DNA from: Bacteroidales bacterium
GTDB taxonomy: Bacteria > Bacteroidota > Bacteroidia > Bacteroidales > UBA10428
Assembly: GCA_016938235.1 (NCBI GenBank)
Contig: JAFGVA010000150.1
Location: 1-64,000 of the forward strand
Direction: 5' to 3'
DNA: 64,000 nucleotides
Positions 43,885 through 55,193 of the stretch are shown in pieces; position 1 is the first letter of the stretch; each line of letters starts with the position of its first letter. The notes below the pieces were generated by a model. That model worked only from the letters and a program-made list of their open reading frames with translations, searched no databases and had not been told where the DNA came from. The position numbers and the translations under genes are program-made.

Positions 43885-45684
43885 ATGAAGATTAAGTTAA
43901 TATCAGGTTTTATTTTACTGGCAATTGCAACTAAATTGCTTGCCCAGGATATATCTTTTGTTGCCAGCGCTCCAAAATATGTACGGGTGGGAGAACAGTT
44001 CCAGATTCAATATACTATTGATAAAAATGTTGATGATTTTACCCCTCCTGATTTTGATGGCTTCGATTACCTTGGTGGGCCAATGCAAAGTACCAGTTCA
44101 AGCACAAACATCATAAACGGTAAAGTTACCCGCTCTACCACTTTTACGCTCATATATTATTTAAGGGCAAAATCACCTGGCAAATACACAATAAAGCCTG
44201 CCCGGTCAAGTTATAAGAAAGATCAGGTTTCTTCAAACGCTGTCGACATTGAAGTTGTAGGCACAGCAACTTCACAACAACCTCAATCCAATACAACTCA
44301 GCAAAGTTCTGGCACAGCTACCTCAACCGGTGATGATATTTTTGTAAGCCTGGTTTTGGATAAAAAAACAGCTTATGTTGGTCAGCAAATTACTGCCTGG
44401 GTAAAAGTTTATACAAAAGTCGATTTAAATGATATTGATCGCAGAAGTTACAAAGGACCAGAGTTTAATGGTTTTTTTAAACAAAATATTGAAATACCTC
44501 CTTTAAGAAATCTTGAGAGAGAAAAGGTTGGTGATGAAATATACTATTCAGGAGTAATTGAAAAATTTATTATTAGTCCACAGAGAACAGGTAAGATTTC
44601 TATAAATCCATTTGATTTAACCGTACTTCTTAAAAAACAAGCCAGACAACCACAGAGTATTTTCGATGATTTTTTTGGCCCATCGTATTCCTCTGTTCCT
44701 AAAAAACTCACCTCAAAATCGGTTACAGTAAATGTTAAACCTTTACCGGAGAACCAGCCGGCAGAATTTTCAGGCGCAGTTGGTAGTTATTCAATAAAAG
44801 GTTCAATTAATACAAACAAGGTAAATGTAAACGAAGCCATTCAGTTTAAAATTGTTGTTTCTGGTCAGGGAAACATAAGACTTATTGAAAAACTGAATTA
44901 TGATTTGTCGTTTTTCGATGTTTTTGATCCGGTTGTAAACTCAAATGTTGATAATTCTGGTTTAGGTGGCACAAAGGTTTTTGAGATAACTGCAATTCCC
45001 AGGCATGCCGGAACCTTTTCAATCGATCCCTTTTCGCTGACTTACTTCGATATTAATTCTAAATCATACAAAACGCTTAAAACGCAAACTTTTGATCTTA
45101 TTGTTGATAAAGGAGATGCAGATACATCCAGTATAATAATTACCAATATAGCAAAAGAAGATGTCGAGCTTTTATCAAGCGATATACGCTATATTAAAAC
45201 GAACTCGAAATTTAAACCTTCACATAATTATTTAATTGCTCAATTCAGGTATTATATCATTTACATCATTTTGTTAACAGCATCTTCTTTAATATTAATA
45301 TTTAAACGTAAACAAATAAAAAATAATGCTGATATCGTACGAACAAGGAATAAAAAAGCCAGTAAAGTTGCTAAGAAACGTCTTAAAAAGGCTTTGAGTT
45401 TACTTAAAGCAAATGAAAAAGAAAATTTCTTCGAAGAATTATCCAGAGCACTTTGGGGCTACTTCTCAGATAAACTGAATATTCCAGTATCAAATCTTTC
45501 AGCCGAAAAAGCTAAGGCTTCTTTAATGAATAAGAATATTGACAATCAGATTGTTGATGATATGTTGAAGGTGATTTCGGATTGTGAGTTCGCCAGGTAT
45601 GCCCCAGGAGGTTTCGATAGATCCTTAAAAGAAGTGTACGACGAGGCAGCAAAATTTATAACTATTATCGATCAAAAATTATAA
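43885..45684 (+). CDS. batD: BatD-like membrane protein
   Basis: DISFVASAPKYVRVGEQFQIQYTIDK; LVLDKKTAYVGQQITAWVKVYTK; C-terminal TM; LWGYFSDKLNIPVSNLSAEKA. Confidence 0.9.
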   Translation: MKIKLISGFILLAIATKLLAQDISFVASAPKYVRVGEQFQIQYTIDKNVDDFTPPDFDGFDYLGGPMQSTSSSTNIINGKVTRSTTFTLIYYLRAKSPGKYTIKPARSSYKKDQVSSNAVDIEVVGTATSQQPQSNTTQQSSGTATSTGDDIFVSLVLDKKTAYVGQQITAWVKVYTKVDLNDIDRRSYKGPEFNGFFKQNIEIPPLRNLEREKVGDEIYYSGVIEKFIISPQRTGKISINPFDLTVLLKKQARQPQSIFDDFFGPSYSSVPKKLTSKSVTVNVKPLPENQPAEFSGAVGSYSIKGSINTNKVNVNEAIQFKIVVSGQGNIRLIEKLNYDLSFFDVFDPVVNSNVDNSGLGGTKVFEITAIPRHAGTFSIDPFSLTYFDINSKSYKTLKTQTFDLIVDKGDADTSSIIITNIAKEDVELLSSDIRYIKTNSKFKPSHNYLIAQFRYYIIYIILLTASSLILIFKRKQIKNNADIVRTRNKKASKVAKKRLKKALSLLKANEKENFFEELSRALWGYFSDKLNIPVSNLSAEKAKASLMNKNIDNQIVDDMLKVISDCEFARYAPGGFDRSLKEVYDEAAKFITIIDQKL

Positions 45685-45686
45685 CC

Positions 45687-46451
45687 ATGCGCTATTTATT
45701 AAATATCATAATAGTATATCTAAGCTTTTCATCAATAGCCTTTGGTCAGGCAGATACCGATTCCTTATTTGCAAAGGGGAATGAAGCATATAAGAATAAG
45801 CAGTTTTTTGATGCAATTGAATTATATTCTGTAATTATTGAGCATCATGAGAATGTTTCTGCCGAGGTTTATTATAACCTTGGTAATGCTTATTATAAAA
45901 CGGGTGATTTCTCAAGAGCAATATTAAATTACGAAAGGGCATTATTGCTCAATCCATCCGATGAAGATATTCAGTTTAACCTGGCAAAAGCAAAAACATA
46001 TCTGGTCGATAAGATTGAGGTTATACCTGATTTCTTTGTTAAAACCTGGTTTAAAAAGATATTGATTTTCTTTGACAGTAACCTTTGGGCAATTCTTGCT
46101 TTGCTATTTTTCAATCTTTCAATAACAGGGATATTAATCTATAACTTTACAAAATCGGTTGCTTTCAGAAAATTATCTTTTATTCTTTCTATTCTCTTTT
46201 TGTTTTTTTCAGTATTTGCTTTAAGTTTCGCATTCAAAACAAGAAATTATATCGAAGAATCAAATTCTGCAATAGTTTTAGAGCCAACCGTCAGGGTAAA
46301 AAGCTCACCTGACCTTGAAAGTAATGATATGTTTATAATTCACGAGGGTCTTAAAGTAGATGTTATTCGGGAAATAGGAACTTGGTCAGAAATCAGGTTA
46401 TCTGACGGTAAGCAAGGTTGGATGCAATCTGAAAATTTTGAAAAAATATAG
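45687..46451 (+). CDS. batE: BatE-like TPR + SH3 protein
   Basis: TPRs then TM pair, C-terminal SH3-like VRVKSSPDLESNDMFIIHEGLKVDVIREIGTWSEIRLSDGKQGWM. Confidence 0.88.
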   Translation: MRYLLNIIIVYLSFSSIAFGQADTDSLFAKGNEAYKNKQFFDAIELYSVIIEHHENVSAEVYYNLGNAYYKTGDFSRAILNYERALLLNPSDEDIQFNLAKAKTYLVDKIEVIPDFFVKTWFKKILIFFDSNLWAILALLFFNLSITGILIYNFTKSVAFRKLSFILSILFLFFSVFALSFAFKTRNYIEESNSAIVLEPTVRVKSSPDLESNDMFIIHEGLKVDVIREIGTWSEIRLSDGKQGWMQSENFEKI

Positions 46452-46462
46452 AGAATTACTTA

Positions 46463-47278
46463 CTAATAGAAGCCTCCGTATCTGTGCAATTCAATCTTAG
46501 GATTAATACACATTACAGGAATTTTATATTTGTTTGATATATATTTCTGTTCAGAAATTCCAAATAAATTACTGAATAATCCGAACCGTTTCCTGAGCAT
46601 AATAATTATTAATTGTGCATCAACTTCATGAGCAAAATTAAGGGTAGCTTCAGCAAAAGGTAATTTCTCTTTATTGCCAACAATTTCATAATCAATGCTT
46701 TTGCCTTCCAGAAATCGCTTAGAAAATTCCGCATTATTTCTTACCTTATAATCATTGATATCTGATCTGTACAGATAGATTTTAGAGGTATAATATTTCG
46801 ACAATGTGCTAATCCAAACCAGTTTTTCTTTATTTTCTGTCCTGAAGTCAATCGGGAAAACAATTTTCTTAAACGAAAGTCGCTTAGGTGGCGCCTGAAC
46901 AACAATAAAAGGAATTTTTGCGCCGCTCATTACTCTAATACTTCGGCTTCTTAAAAAACGCTCTGTTCCTCTGGGGGGTTGAGCTTTCATTATTACTATA
47001 AATGCATCAAGGGTTTCAGCTACCACCTTAATTACTTTATGTACTACACCAGCTCTGATTTTCACCTCAACTTTCACACCATATTTTGCAGTTATTGCTT
47101 TTGCAACTTCTTCTAATCTTTTATGGTGCTCTGCTTCTTCGTTAAGTTCATCAATAACATGCAACAGAACAAGTTCAGTTTCAACGATTTTTGCTATAAG
47201 AACTGCATATTTAACAGCGTATTCCGATAGTTCGGTATAATCGTAGGGAACCAGTATTTTGCGATTTTCAGATGCCAT
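46463..47278 (-). CDS. Universal stress protein (UspA family)
   Basis: KILVPYDYTELSEYAVKYAVLIAKIVETELVLLHVID; second Usp-like half. Confidence 0.85.
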   Translation of the reverse strand: MASENRKILVPYDYTELSEYAVKYAVLIAKIVETELVLLHVIDELNEEAEHHKRLEEVAKAITAKYGVKVEVKIRAGVVHKVIKVVAETLDAFIVIMKAQPPRGTERFLRSRSIRVMSGAKIPFIVVQAPPKRLSFKKIVFPIDFRTENKEKLVWISTLSKYYTSKIYLYRSDINDYKVRNNAEFSKRFLEGKSIDYEIVGNKEKLPFAEATLNFAHEVDAQLIIIMLRKRFGLFSNLFGISEQKYISNKYKIPVMCINPKIELHRYGGFY

Positions 47279-47403
47279 ATGGTTGGTGTTTTTTCTGAAT
47301 GTTTAATTTAGTAAAAAAAAATATATTTTTTATACTATTCTTAATATGTATAAAACTATAGTTATTAATCGGTTATACGAAATTACATTAAAACAGTTTT
47401 TAT

Positions 47404-49140
47404 ATGAACGCAATTTTATTAATAATTCTTGTCTTTGCAGGATATATTATTGCATATAAGACCTATGGTCGGTATTTGAGTAAAAAGATATTTAAAGTCT
47501 CAGATAGAAACATTGTTCCATCTCATGAATTTCAAGATGGCATCGACTATGTGCCAACCGATAAAAGTATAATTTTTGGTCACCATTTTACAACAATTGC
47601 AGGGCTGGGTCCCATCATTGGGCCGGCAATCGGAATTATATGGGGCTGGCTGCCTGCTCTTATGTGGGTATTCTTTGGTTCAATTTTCATGGGGGCTGTT
47701 CATGATTATGCAACTTTAATAATTTCTGCAAGGAATAAAGGAAAAACAATAGGTGAACTTACCGGAAATGTTCTAAACCCTGGCTCGCGTATTGCTTTTC
47801 AGTTAATTATGCAAGTTTTGTTAACTATTGTATTATCTGTTTTTGCATTGATAGTAAGCACCCTGTTTGTTCTTTATCCCGAATCGGTGATACCAATTTG
47901 GCTGCAAATTCCAATAGCTATTTTATTAGGAAGAATTATTAAAAGAGGAGGTAACAAAATTGTGTATTCTATAATAGCTATTATTCTTATGTATGTCACA
48001 ATATATATTGGCATGCTTTTCCCAATTAATATTGCAGAGTTGCCATTTCTGTCAAGGTTTGCAGGTAATCAGACTCAACTATTCAATATTGTTGCAATAA
48101 TTTGGTGTTTAATTCTTTTTATTTATGTTTCAATAGCCTCAGTTTTACCTGTTGGAGTTTTGCTACAACCACGCGATTTTATTAATTCTTTGCAGTTATT
48201 CATTGCAATTGTTGTAATTGTTTTGGGTGTATTTGTTGCAAACCCAATAATTTCAGCACCAGCTATAAATTCATTAGCTTTTGAACCCGGAAATGATGTT
48301 CCTGCAATAGCACCGGTATTGTTTATTATTATTGCCTGTGGTGCTATTTCGGGTTTTCATTCAATTGCAAGTTCTGGAACAACCGTTAAGCAGCTTGATA
48401 AGGAATCGGATGGTTTGTTTATTGGCTTTGGAAGTATGCTTACAGAGGGGTTTCTTGCTGTACTCGTTATTATTTGTGCCACTGCAGGACTTGGATTAGG
48501 TTTCGATTTTAACGGAGAAATTTTAAAAGGTTCAGATGCATTTTATCATTATTATTCATCTTGGTCGGCAACCCAGGGGGGAATAAGTAACAATATACAA
48601 TCGTTTGTAATCGGTACAACAAACCTTCTCGCTGTAATAGGAATTCCCCGGGAATTCTCAGCTGTTATGATTGCAGTTTTTATAGTAAGTTTTGCAAACA
48701 CTACCCTCGATTCGGCAGCAAGAATTCAAAGGCTTTCAATGCAGGAACTGGTTGGTGAAAAAAGAAAATTTTTAAACAACCGGTATATATCAACAATTAT
48801 TGTGATTTTGTTGGCCGGTATTATTACATTCCTTAAGCCCGGAGGTGCCGGAGCAAAGATATTGTGGCCGCTGTTCGGAAGCATGAATCAACTTTTGGCA
48901 GCCTTGGGACTAGCGGTTGTGACGGTTTACATGCATCAGAAAGGTAAAAAATACATCCTGTTTCTTGTCCCTATGCTTTTTATTCTTATAATGACCTTGT
49001 GGTCAATGGGAATAAATCTTTTTCGTTCGATTCAAAAGGCAGACTATGTGCTGATAACAATTTCATTTGTAATTTTAGCCCTGACAGGATGGTTGTTGTT
49101 CAGTGGACTGAAAACAATAATTCGTAATAGAATTACCTGA
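47404..49140 (+). CDS. cstA: Carbon starvation protein CstA family transporter
   Basis: YVPTDKSIIFGHHFTTIAGLGPIIGPAIGIIWGWLPALMWVFFGSIFMGAVHDY; GFHSIASSGTTVKQ. Confidence 0.95.
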   Translation: MNAILLIILVFAGYIIAYKTYGRYLSKKIFKVSDRNIVPSHEFQDGIDYVPTDKSIIFGHHFTTIAGLGPIIGPAIGIIWGWLPALMWVFFGSIFMGAVHDYATLIISARNKGKTIGELTGNVLNPGSRIAFQLIMQVLLTIVLSVFALIVSTLFVLYPESVIPIWLQIPIAILLGRIIKRGGNKIVYSIIAIILMYVTIYIGMLFPINIAELPFLSRFAGNQTQLFNIVAIIWCLILFIYVSIASVLPVGVLLQPRDFINSLQLFIAIVVIVLGVFVANPIISAPAINSLAFEPGNDVPAIAPVLFIIIACGAISGFHSIASSGTTVKQLDKESDGLFIGFGSMLTEGFLAVLVIICATAGLGLGFDFNGEILKGSDAFYHYYSSWSATQGGISNNIQSFVIGTTNLLAVIGIPREFSAVMIAVFIVSFANTTLDSAARIQRLSMQELVGEKRKFLNNRYISTIIVILLAGIITFLKPGGAGAKILWPLFGSMNQLLAALGLAVVTVYMHQKGKKYILFLVPMLFILIMTLWSMGINLFRSIQKADYVLITISFVILALTGWLLFSGLKTIIRNRIT

Positions 49141-49405
49141 TATCAAATCCGGTATAATTCTTCAACGATTCAATATTAAAAGTAATTGTATCAACTCTTG
49201 AATGGGGCGGACCAATCTTACACCAGTCAACAAACTTGGTTAATTGATTTAAACTTCCTTCGGCTTCGATATAAACTGAACCATCATACCGATTCATAAC
49301 AAAGCCTTTAAGTCCGTATCCTCTGGCCATTCTTTGTGCTGTATATCTGAAACCTACCCCTTGTACCCTACCAGAGATAGAAATGGTATAATGATGAATT
49401 TCCAT
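49133..49405 (-). CDS. Acylphosphatase
   Basis: ISGRVQGVGFRYTAQRMARGYGLKGFVMNRYDGSVYIEAEG. Confidence 0.95.
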   Translation of the reverse strand: MEIHHYTISISGRVQGVGFRYTAQRMARGYGLKGFVMNRYDGSVYIEAEGSLNQLTKFVDWCKIGPPHSRVDTITFNIESLKNYTGFDIR

Positions 49406-49420
49406 AAAACCTGAAGTGTG

Positions 49421-51064
49421 CTATTCAGAGAGAAACTTGTTTACAGTAATAAGTAATTCCTGAACCTCAATGGGCTTTGTGATTATATCATTACATCCGG
49501 CTTTAAGACTTTCAACTTTGTTTTCTTCCGATGCAAGCGCTGTCTGGGCAATAATGGGAATTTTTGTATTAAATTTCCGAATTTCGGATGTAGCTTTTAT
49601 CCCATTTAGTCCGGGCATTTTTATGTCCATCAGTATAAGGTCTATTTTATTTATTGATTTGCAAAGATCTATTGCTTCGAACCCGTTCTTTGCAAATAAA
49701 AGTTGTACGCTCGTACCTTGAAATACAGCATCAAGAAACATTGCATTTACTTCTTCATCATCAACAATAAGAATAACCTTGTTGGGCCAGATATATGATG
49801 TACCAAATGTAATTTCTTCATCAGAAATTTTTTGTTCTTCTTTATCAATAGCTTCAAAAGGAATAGTGAAAAAGAACGAGGTGCCATTTCCTTCATCCGA
49901 TTCGACCCATATCCGGCCACCTAAGTTTTTTACTATATTTCTTGCTATTGTCAAACCTAAACCCGGGTCTTCATACTTTGTAATGTCGGTATTATCTAGA
50001 GTTATAAATTTATTGAAGATTACCTTTTGTTCGTCTTTTGATAATCCCGGACTTGTGTCTTTCACAAAGAAAATTATTTTCTGTAATGGCTCATCAAACC
50101 GATACCCGATTTCAATGTGGCCTTTCTGAGTATACCTGAGCGAATAGGTTACAATGTTATTAATAGTTTGTTGCAAACGACCCGAATCTGTTAAGGTTTC
50201 AACGCCATTTGGTTTAGGAACATTAAGACGTATTTCTACCAGTTCTTGCTGCGATATTGTTCTTTGCTGATTAATCCCTAAAATCAATTCGTTCAAAACA
50301 AGGTTGAGGTTGCAGGGGGTTTTAGAAATATTAATATTGCCCGATTCAAGTTTAGCAACTTCCGATAAGTCATCAATAAGGCCAAGAATTCTTTTGCTTT
50401 GCCTTTTAATTATATCAATAAATTCTCTGCGTTTAATAGAGTCTGAATCACTGGCAGCTAAGAGTTCAGCAAATCCGGTAACAGAGTTCAACGGAGTTCT
50501 TATATAATGAGAAATATTAGAAAGAATGGTTGTTTTTAGTTTGTCGGATTCTTCTATTTTCTCTTTTGTTTTTAATAGTTCCTTTTGTTGTTTAGTTTGT
50601 ACAGAAATATCTTTAATAGCTATAAGAGCTTTTTTATCCTTTCCGGGAATGTTAGTTAAAGTAATTTCTGTTGGCTTTACTTCTTTTGCATCATTATTAA
50701 GCAGCACTCGTGCCTGGCATTTTATGCTTGGCTGTTCCTGTAGTTTTGTAATGCAATTCTGAAATATGAGAAGGTCGTCAGGTAGAATTATTTCTTCCGG
50801 ATTTTGAATTTCATAAATTGGCCGGTTAAAAATGCAACTTTGAGACTCATCGTCAATTGATTCAAATCTGCCGTTTTGAATATTATAGATCAAAAAATCG
50901 ATTTCTTCGTATTTCGAAAACAGAGAGAGCAATATCGATTTTGGTATATTACCAGAAACAGATTTATCGTCTTGTTCTTCAGATTTTAATTTTGAGATTT
51001 CACTCTCAAGTTCTCTAATCCTGGTTTCAAGTCCCTTTATTGTTTGTTTCTTATTTATTCGCAT
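49421..51064 (-). CDS. Hybrid sensor histidine kinase with C-terminal receiver
   Basis: LSNISHYIRTPLNSVTGFAELL (His present), DPGLGLTIARNIV, receiver VILIVDDEEVNAMFL...DLILMDIKMPGLNG. Confidence 0.93.
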   Translation of the reverse strand: MRINKKQTIKGLETRIRELESEISKLKSEEQDDKSVSGNIPKSILLSLFSKYEEIDFLIYNIQNGRFESIDDESQSCIFNRPIYEIQNPEEIILPDDLLIFQNCITKLQEQPSIKCQARVLLNNDAKEVKPTEITLTNIPGKDKKALIAIKDISVQTKQQKELLKTKEKIEESDKLKTTILSNISHYIRTPLNSVTGFAELLAASDSDSIKRREFIDIIKRQSKRILGLIDDLSEVAKLESGNINISKTPCNLNLVLNELILGINQQRTISQQELVEIRLNVPKPNGVETLTDSGRLQQTINNIVTYSLRYTQKGHIEIGYRFDEPLQKIIFFVKDTSPGLSKDEQKVIFNKFITLDNTDITKYEDPGLGLTIARNIVKNLGGRIWVESDEGNGTSFFFTIPFEAIDKEEQKISDEEITFGTSYIWPNKVILIVDDEEVNAMFLDAVFQGTSVQLLFAKNGFEAIDLCKSINKIDLILMDIKMPGLNGIKATSEIRKFNTKIPIIAQTALASEENKVESLKAGCNDIITKPIEVQELLITVNKFLSE

Positions 51065-51117
51065 ACCAAAATTATTACTCTAAAAATAATAATAGTGAAA
51101 GATAATAATCTTGTAAT

Positions 51118-53412
51118 TTAGAATAGTTCAACTTCAATGGTTTGTATAAATGCTGTATAAGTGATTTCCTTTTCAACCTGTGCCTTTGATAAAAGAATGA
51201 GCACAGATAGTTCATTACTGTCTTTCGTCAGCATCTTTATTTCGGTTCTCACTCCAACTAGTTTTGAATCTCCGGGTTGAATATATTTACTTACAAAACT
51301 ATCATTGATAGCTGTATCTTCAGAGAAAAGAATGCCAACGTTTTTATTAAGAACTTCCTCTTTTTTATAGCCAAGAAGCAATTCAGCAGCTTTGTTATAG
51401 AAAATGATTTTATTGTCTTTTGAAGTCTGAATAATAGCATCTAATGCACCTTCCAGTGTCCTTTCGTTTCTGATTTTATTGTTTTCGATTTCTTTAAATT
51501 GTTCCTGCATTTCAAGTTTTGCTTCGCGAAGCTTACGGCTCAATTCTTTTTCAGATTCACGCAGAAGTGCCTCCTGTTTTTTAAGAATTTCGTTTTGGTT
51601 TTTAAATTCAATCTCCATGAACTTTTGGTTGGTAATATCATGCCCAATAAATATTACTTTTTCAACTTCCCCATACATATTATACACACAACTAAACGCA
51701 CCCTGTATCCAACACTCTTTACCTTCGTTTGATTTAACTTTGAACTGCCCCTCGAAGTTCATACCATTAACAATGTTTTCCCATTTTTTACCAAAGGTTT
51801 CCAACTCAAGAGGATCAATAAGATCCATAACATTAAGCCCGGCAACTTCTTTTTCTGAGTATTTGAAAAGATATAGGAAAAGTTCGCTAAATGTTTTTAT
51901 ATTACCGGTTGTGTCGAATTCAATTTTAATACTGGATCGATTTACCGCTTCAACAAATCCTTCTAAATTCAGGCTGATTTTTTTCTGTTCAGTGGTATCA
52001 AGTGCAAGGAATAAGATTCTTTCAGCCTCGCCGTTTTCATCTCTGATACAAGTATATGTTGCCATTGTCCAAAGATCTTTTCCAGACTTTGAAACATGTT
52101 TCATATATCCTTCAAAATGACGACCGCCCTGAGAAAGATTTTTCCAGATATTATTGAACCACTCTTCATCTTTCTTTGAAAGGAACATGGAGATATGCTT
52201 GCCTTCAACCTGTGAGTTCGAAGTATATTCAAGCTTTTTCAGGAAGTTAGTGTTGGCATAAAGTAAAATACCATCAATATTGTATTCTGCCCTAATCATG
52301 GTGTGATTTACAGTATTCTCAAGACGTAAAAATCTTTCAGCTTGTCTGGCAGCTTCTTCCTGAGTTGCTTTTAATTCTTCCATGTTTTGCCTCATTTCTT
52401 CTTCTTGCGAGGCAAGAGCCTGAGCCTGTTCTTTTGATTCTTTTAAAAGCTGTGAGGTTTGCAGGTTCATTCGCACTGTCGATAGGGTAGAAGCGGTATT
52501 ACCAGCAACTTTTTCAATGAAGTTTATATGGTCTTCTGTAAATTCATTAAGTGATGTGATTTCAAGTACCCCGAATAATTCACCTTCCGATACCATTGGA
52601 GCAACAATTAATTGATTTGGATTAGTTTTTCCTAATCCTGAAGTAACAGATACATACCCATTTGGTATGTTTTCCATGTGTATGGTTTTTTGCTCCCGGG
52701 CCGCAGTTCCAATTAATCCTTTTCCCCATGGAGTTGTTTTATCGGCATATTTTTTGCGTCCGTAGGCATAAAATGCTATCAGATTGAAAAATTTATTGCC
52801 GTTTTCTTCCTCAAGATGAAAAAATCCGCCCTGAATAGCTCCTACATAATCAGTTAATTCTTTTACAACATTAAAGGCCAGCTTTTCAAAATCATTATTA
52901 TTCCTTAAAATTTCACCGAACCTGGCATGGCCTTCTGCATGCCAGTTTCTTTTTTCATCTTCAGTCCGTTGTTTTTCAACAATCTGTTTGTTTGTTTTTA
53001 AGGTGTTTCGCAGATTTGTAAGCGATTTTTTTAATATGTCTTTATTGTCGAGTACTTCTAGTTCCTCATCGTAATTCTCATCAATCAGGTGCCCTATATA
53101 TTCCGTAACAATGCGGTTTTTAGTTTCCTGAGAAGCAATTTTTTTACCAATTTTTTCCTGAATTTTGCTGATGATTCGCAAATAAAAAACCAGTGAAACA
53201 GGGATTAAAATTACTTGGGCAAGCAATATCAGAAGTACTTTATTCTCAATAAGAATGTTTAAAAAACTTTGAAAAGAGTATATTTCTTTATCGTTTGTGA
53301 TAAGATCTATAATAAGCCCAACCAAAAAGAAAAAGAAAGTAAAAACAAATGATATTATAACAGGCAGATTACTGTTTCTTCTACTATCTTCAAACTCCAT
53401 ATAAAACTTCAA
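51118..53412 (-). CDS. Membrane sensor: 2 TM, GAF, coiled coil, multiple PAS domains, no kinase output
   Basis: TM segments at N-terminus; GAF (GGFFHLEEENG...IGTAAREQKTIHMENIPNGY); PAS repeats (ILYANTNFLKKLEYTSNSQVEGKHI; IFYNKAAELLLGYKKEEVLNKNV); C-terminus ends in PAS. Confidence 0.85.
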   Translation of the reverse strand: MKFYMEFEDSRRNSNLPVIISFVFTFFFFLVGLIIDLITNDKEIYSFQSFLNILIENKVLLILLAQVILIPVSLVFYLRIISKIQEKIGKKIASQETKNRIVTEYIGHLIDENYDEELEVLDNKDILKKSLTNLRNTLKTNKQIVEKQRTEDEKRNWHAEGHARFGEILRNNNDFEKLAFNVVKELTDYVGAIQGGFFHLEEENGNKFFNLIAFYAYGRKKYADKTTPWGKGLIGTAAREQKTIHMENIPNGYVSVTSGLGKTNPNQLIVAPMVSEGELFGVLEITSLNEFTEDHINFIEKVAGNTASTLSTVRMNLQTSQLLKESKEQAQALASQEEEMRQNMEELKATQEEAARQAERFLRLENTVNHTMIRAEYNIDGILLYANTNFLKKLEYTSNSQVEGKHISMFLSKKDEEWFNNIWKNLSQGGRHFEGYMKHVSKSGKDLWTMATYTCIRDENGEAERILFLALDTTEQKKISLNLEGFVEAVNRSSIKIEFDTTGNIKTFSELFLYLFKYSEKEVAGLNVMDLIDPLELETFGKKWENIVNGMNFEGQFKVKSNEGKECWIQGAFSCVYNMYGEVEKVIFIGHDITNQKFMEIEFKNQNEILKKQEALLRESEKELSRKLREAKLEMQEQFKEIENNKIRNERTLEGALDAIIQTSKDNKIIFYNKAAELLLGYKKEEVLNKNVGILFSEDTAINDSFVSKYIQPGDSKLVGVRTEIKMLTKDSNELSVLILLSKAQVEKEITYTAFIQTIEVELF

Positions 53413-53563
53413 TTAATAGTCAATAGACTAAATATAATCAAATATTTATAAATACACTGAAAAATATATGAAACTTTGCTAACACTCAGGCTTAAGATAC
53501 ATTTCAGGATTAAAGAAAAGTGCACCTGAAATTTATTTAAAAAGCTGAATATGAAAATAATAG

Positions 53564-54697
53564 TTAATGCTTGTATTGAACGATTGTTTGAGCAATTTTT
53601 GACAAGGGAAGTATCTTGTCGGCAGCGTTTAAATTTATAGCTTCTTTGGGCATGCCGAATACTACACATGAATGCTCATCCTGTGCTATTGTAAATGCCC
53701 CTGAGTTTTTCATTTCCAGTAAGCCTTTTGCGCCATCGTCTCCCATTCCGGTCATAATTACACCTATGGCATTTTTACCGGCATATCGGGCTGTTGATCT
53801 AAACAATACATCAACGCTGGGGCGGTGACGGTTAACTAAAGGGCCCTCTTGTATTTCAACATAATATCTGGCACCCGAACGTTTCAGCAGCATATGGTGA
53901 TTCCCCGGGGCAATTAAAGCTCTGCCTGGTATAACGGTATCGTTATTTTGGGCTTCTTTAACCGATATTTTGCATAAAGTATTAAGTCGTTCGGCAAAGG
54001 AACGCGTAAAATGTTCAGGCATATGCTGAACAACAACTATTCCTGGGCTATCTACAGGCAGCTCCTCAAGAAATATCCGTAAAGCTTCAGTTCCTCCTGT
54101 TGATGCACCAACTGCAACTACCAAATCAGTAGTTTTTATCATGCTGTAATCATTTGCTGGGGGTAGTATGGCATCGGCAGAGTATTTTGGTTGCACTTTT
54201 ATTGTATAACTTGGAGTGATACTTGCAGTGTGAGTTGAAGGTTGCGGAGATGAAGAAAAGTCGCTATTTGGCGATGGAGTTTTTCTTCGCGAAATCTTTG
54301 CAAACGATGCTGCCTTTACAGCATCGCAAATTTTTATTTTCGATTCTTCAATGAACTCCTTTGTATTCATCTGGGGTTTGGTAATTATTTCAACCGCTCC
54401 ATATTCCAGTGCTTTCATACCGGTTTCGGTTCCTTTTTCTGATAAGCTTGATATAATGACAACCGGGAGCGGATGTTGACTCATAATTTTTTTTAGGAAA
54501 GTCAGTCCGTCCATTCTTGGCATTTCAACATCGAGTGTGATAACATCCGGCACTTCTTTGGCAATCTTTTTAGCAGCAAATATGGGATCTGCAGCAGTAC
54601 CTATTACTTCAATCTTAGGATCGGTGCTTAGAATTTCAGATAATGTCTGTCGAACAACCGCTGAATCATCAACTATAAGTACTTTTATTTTTGTCAT
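53564..54697 (-). CDS. cheB: CheB protein-glutamate methylesterase
   Basis: [66 protein letters not shown]. Confidence 0.97.
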   Translation of the reverse strand: MTKIKVLIVDDSAVVRQTLSEILSTDPKIEVIGTAADPIFAAKKIAKEVPDVITLDVEMPRMDGLTFLKKIMSQHPLPVVIISSLSEKGTETGMKALEYGAVEIITKPQMNTKEFIEESKIKICDAVKAASFAKISRRKTPSPNSDFSSSPQPSTHTASITPSYTIKVQPKYSADAILPPANDYSMIKTTDLVVAVGASTGGTEALRIFLEELPVDSPGIVVVQHMPEHFTRSFAERLNTLCKISVKEAQNNDTVIPGRALIAPGNHHMLLKRSGARYYVEIQEGPLVNRHRPSVDVLFRSTARYAGKNAIGVIMTGMGDDGAKGLLEMKNSGAFTIAQDEHSCVVFGMPKEAINLNAADKILPLSKIAQTIVQYKH

Positions 54698-55185
54698 TTG
54701 CTACTTGTATTTGGTGAAGTTGTGGATTTAACAAATCGTTGGGAAATTTCTCCGGTATTGGAGTTGAAAATTATTTTACGACCTAATTTTCCTCCTGTAC
54801 TGTGGGCAACAATAGGAATTTTCAATTTTGCCAGTAATTCATTTGCAAGGTGAACATTACGTTCGCCAACGTTAAAATATGAAAAACTGGTTTGCAAAAC
54901 TTCTCCTCCGCCGAACACCTTAGCAATAAGGTTTTCGTGTCTGGTTCCGTAATTAATCATTTTTTCATATAGTTTTTCAATGGCAATATTTCCATATTTT
55001 GGTGATGCAAGCCCCTGTCCATTCCAAAAAGGAAGCATGTAATGGTTAATCCCTCCATATTGCAATTTTATGTCATACAAACAAACGGCTACGCATGAGC
55101 CGAGAATTGTATGAACTATTGCAGGTTTTCTGGGAACTACCAGTGCTGCCGGATATAAATAAATGCTTTCTTTTTCCTCTGTCAC
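54694..55185 (-). CDS. cheD: CheD receptor glutamine deamidase
   Basis: [40 protein letters not shown]. Confidence 0.95.
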   Translation of the reverse strand: MTEEKESIYLYPAALVVPRKPAIVHTILGSCVAVCLYDIKLQYGGINHYMLPFWNGQGLASPKYGNIAIEKLYEKMINYGTRHENLIAKVFGGGEVLQTSFSYFNVGERNVHLANELLAKLKIPIVAHSTGGKLGRKIIFNSNTGEISQRFVKSTTSPNTSSK

Positions 55186-55193
55186 GGTTGCAG

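Noticed and set aside
51479-52120. 213-aa plus-strand ORF opposite the PAS/GAF sensor
   Set aside because: Low-complexity Ser/Phe/Ile-rich shadow of a well-supported coding frame; no family features.
53409-53669. 86-aa minus-strand ORF overlapping the end of cheB
   Set aside because: Out of frame with cheB and running through AT-rich intergenic sequence; no support.
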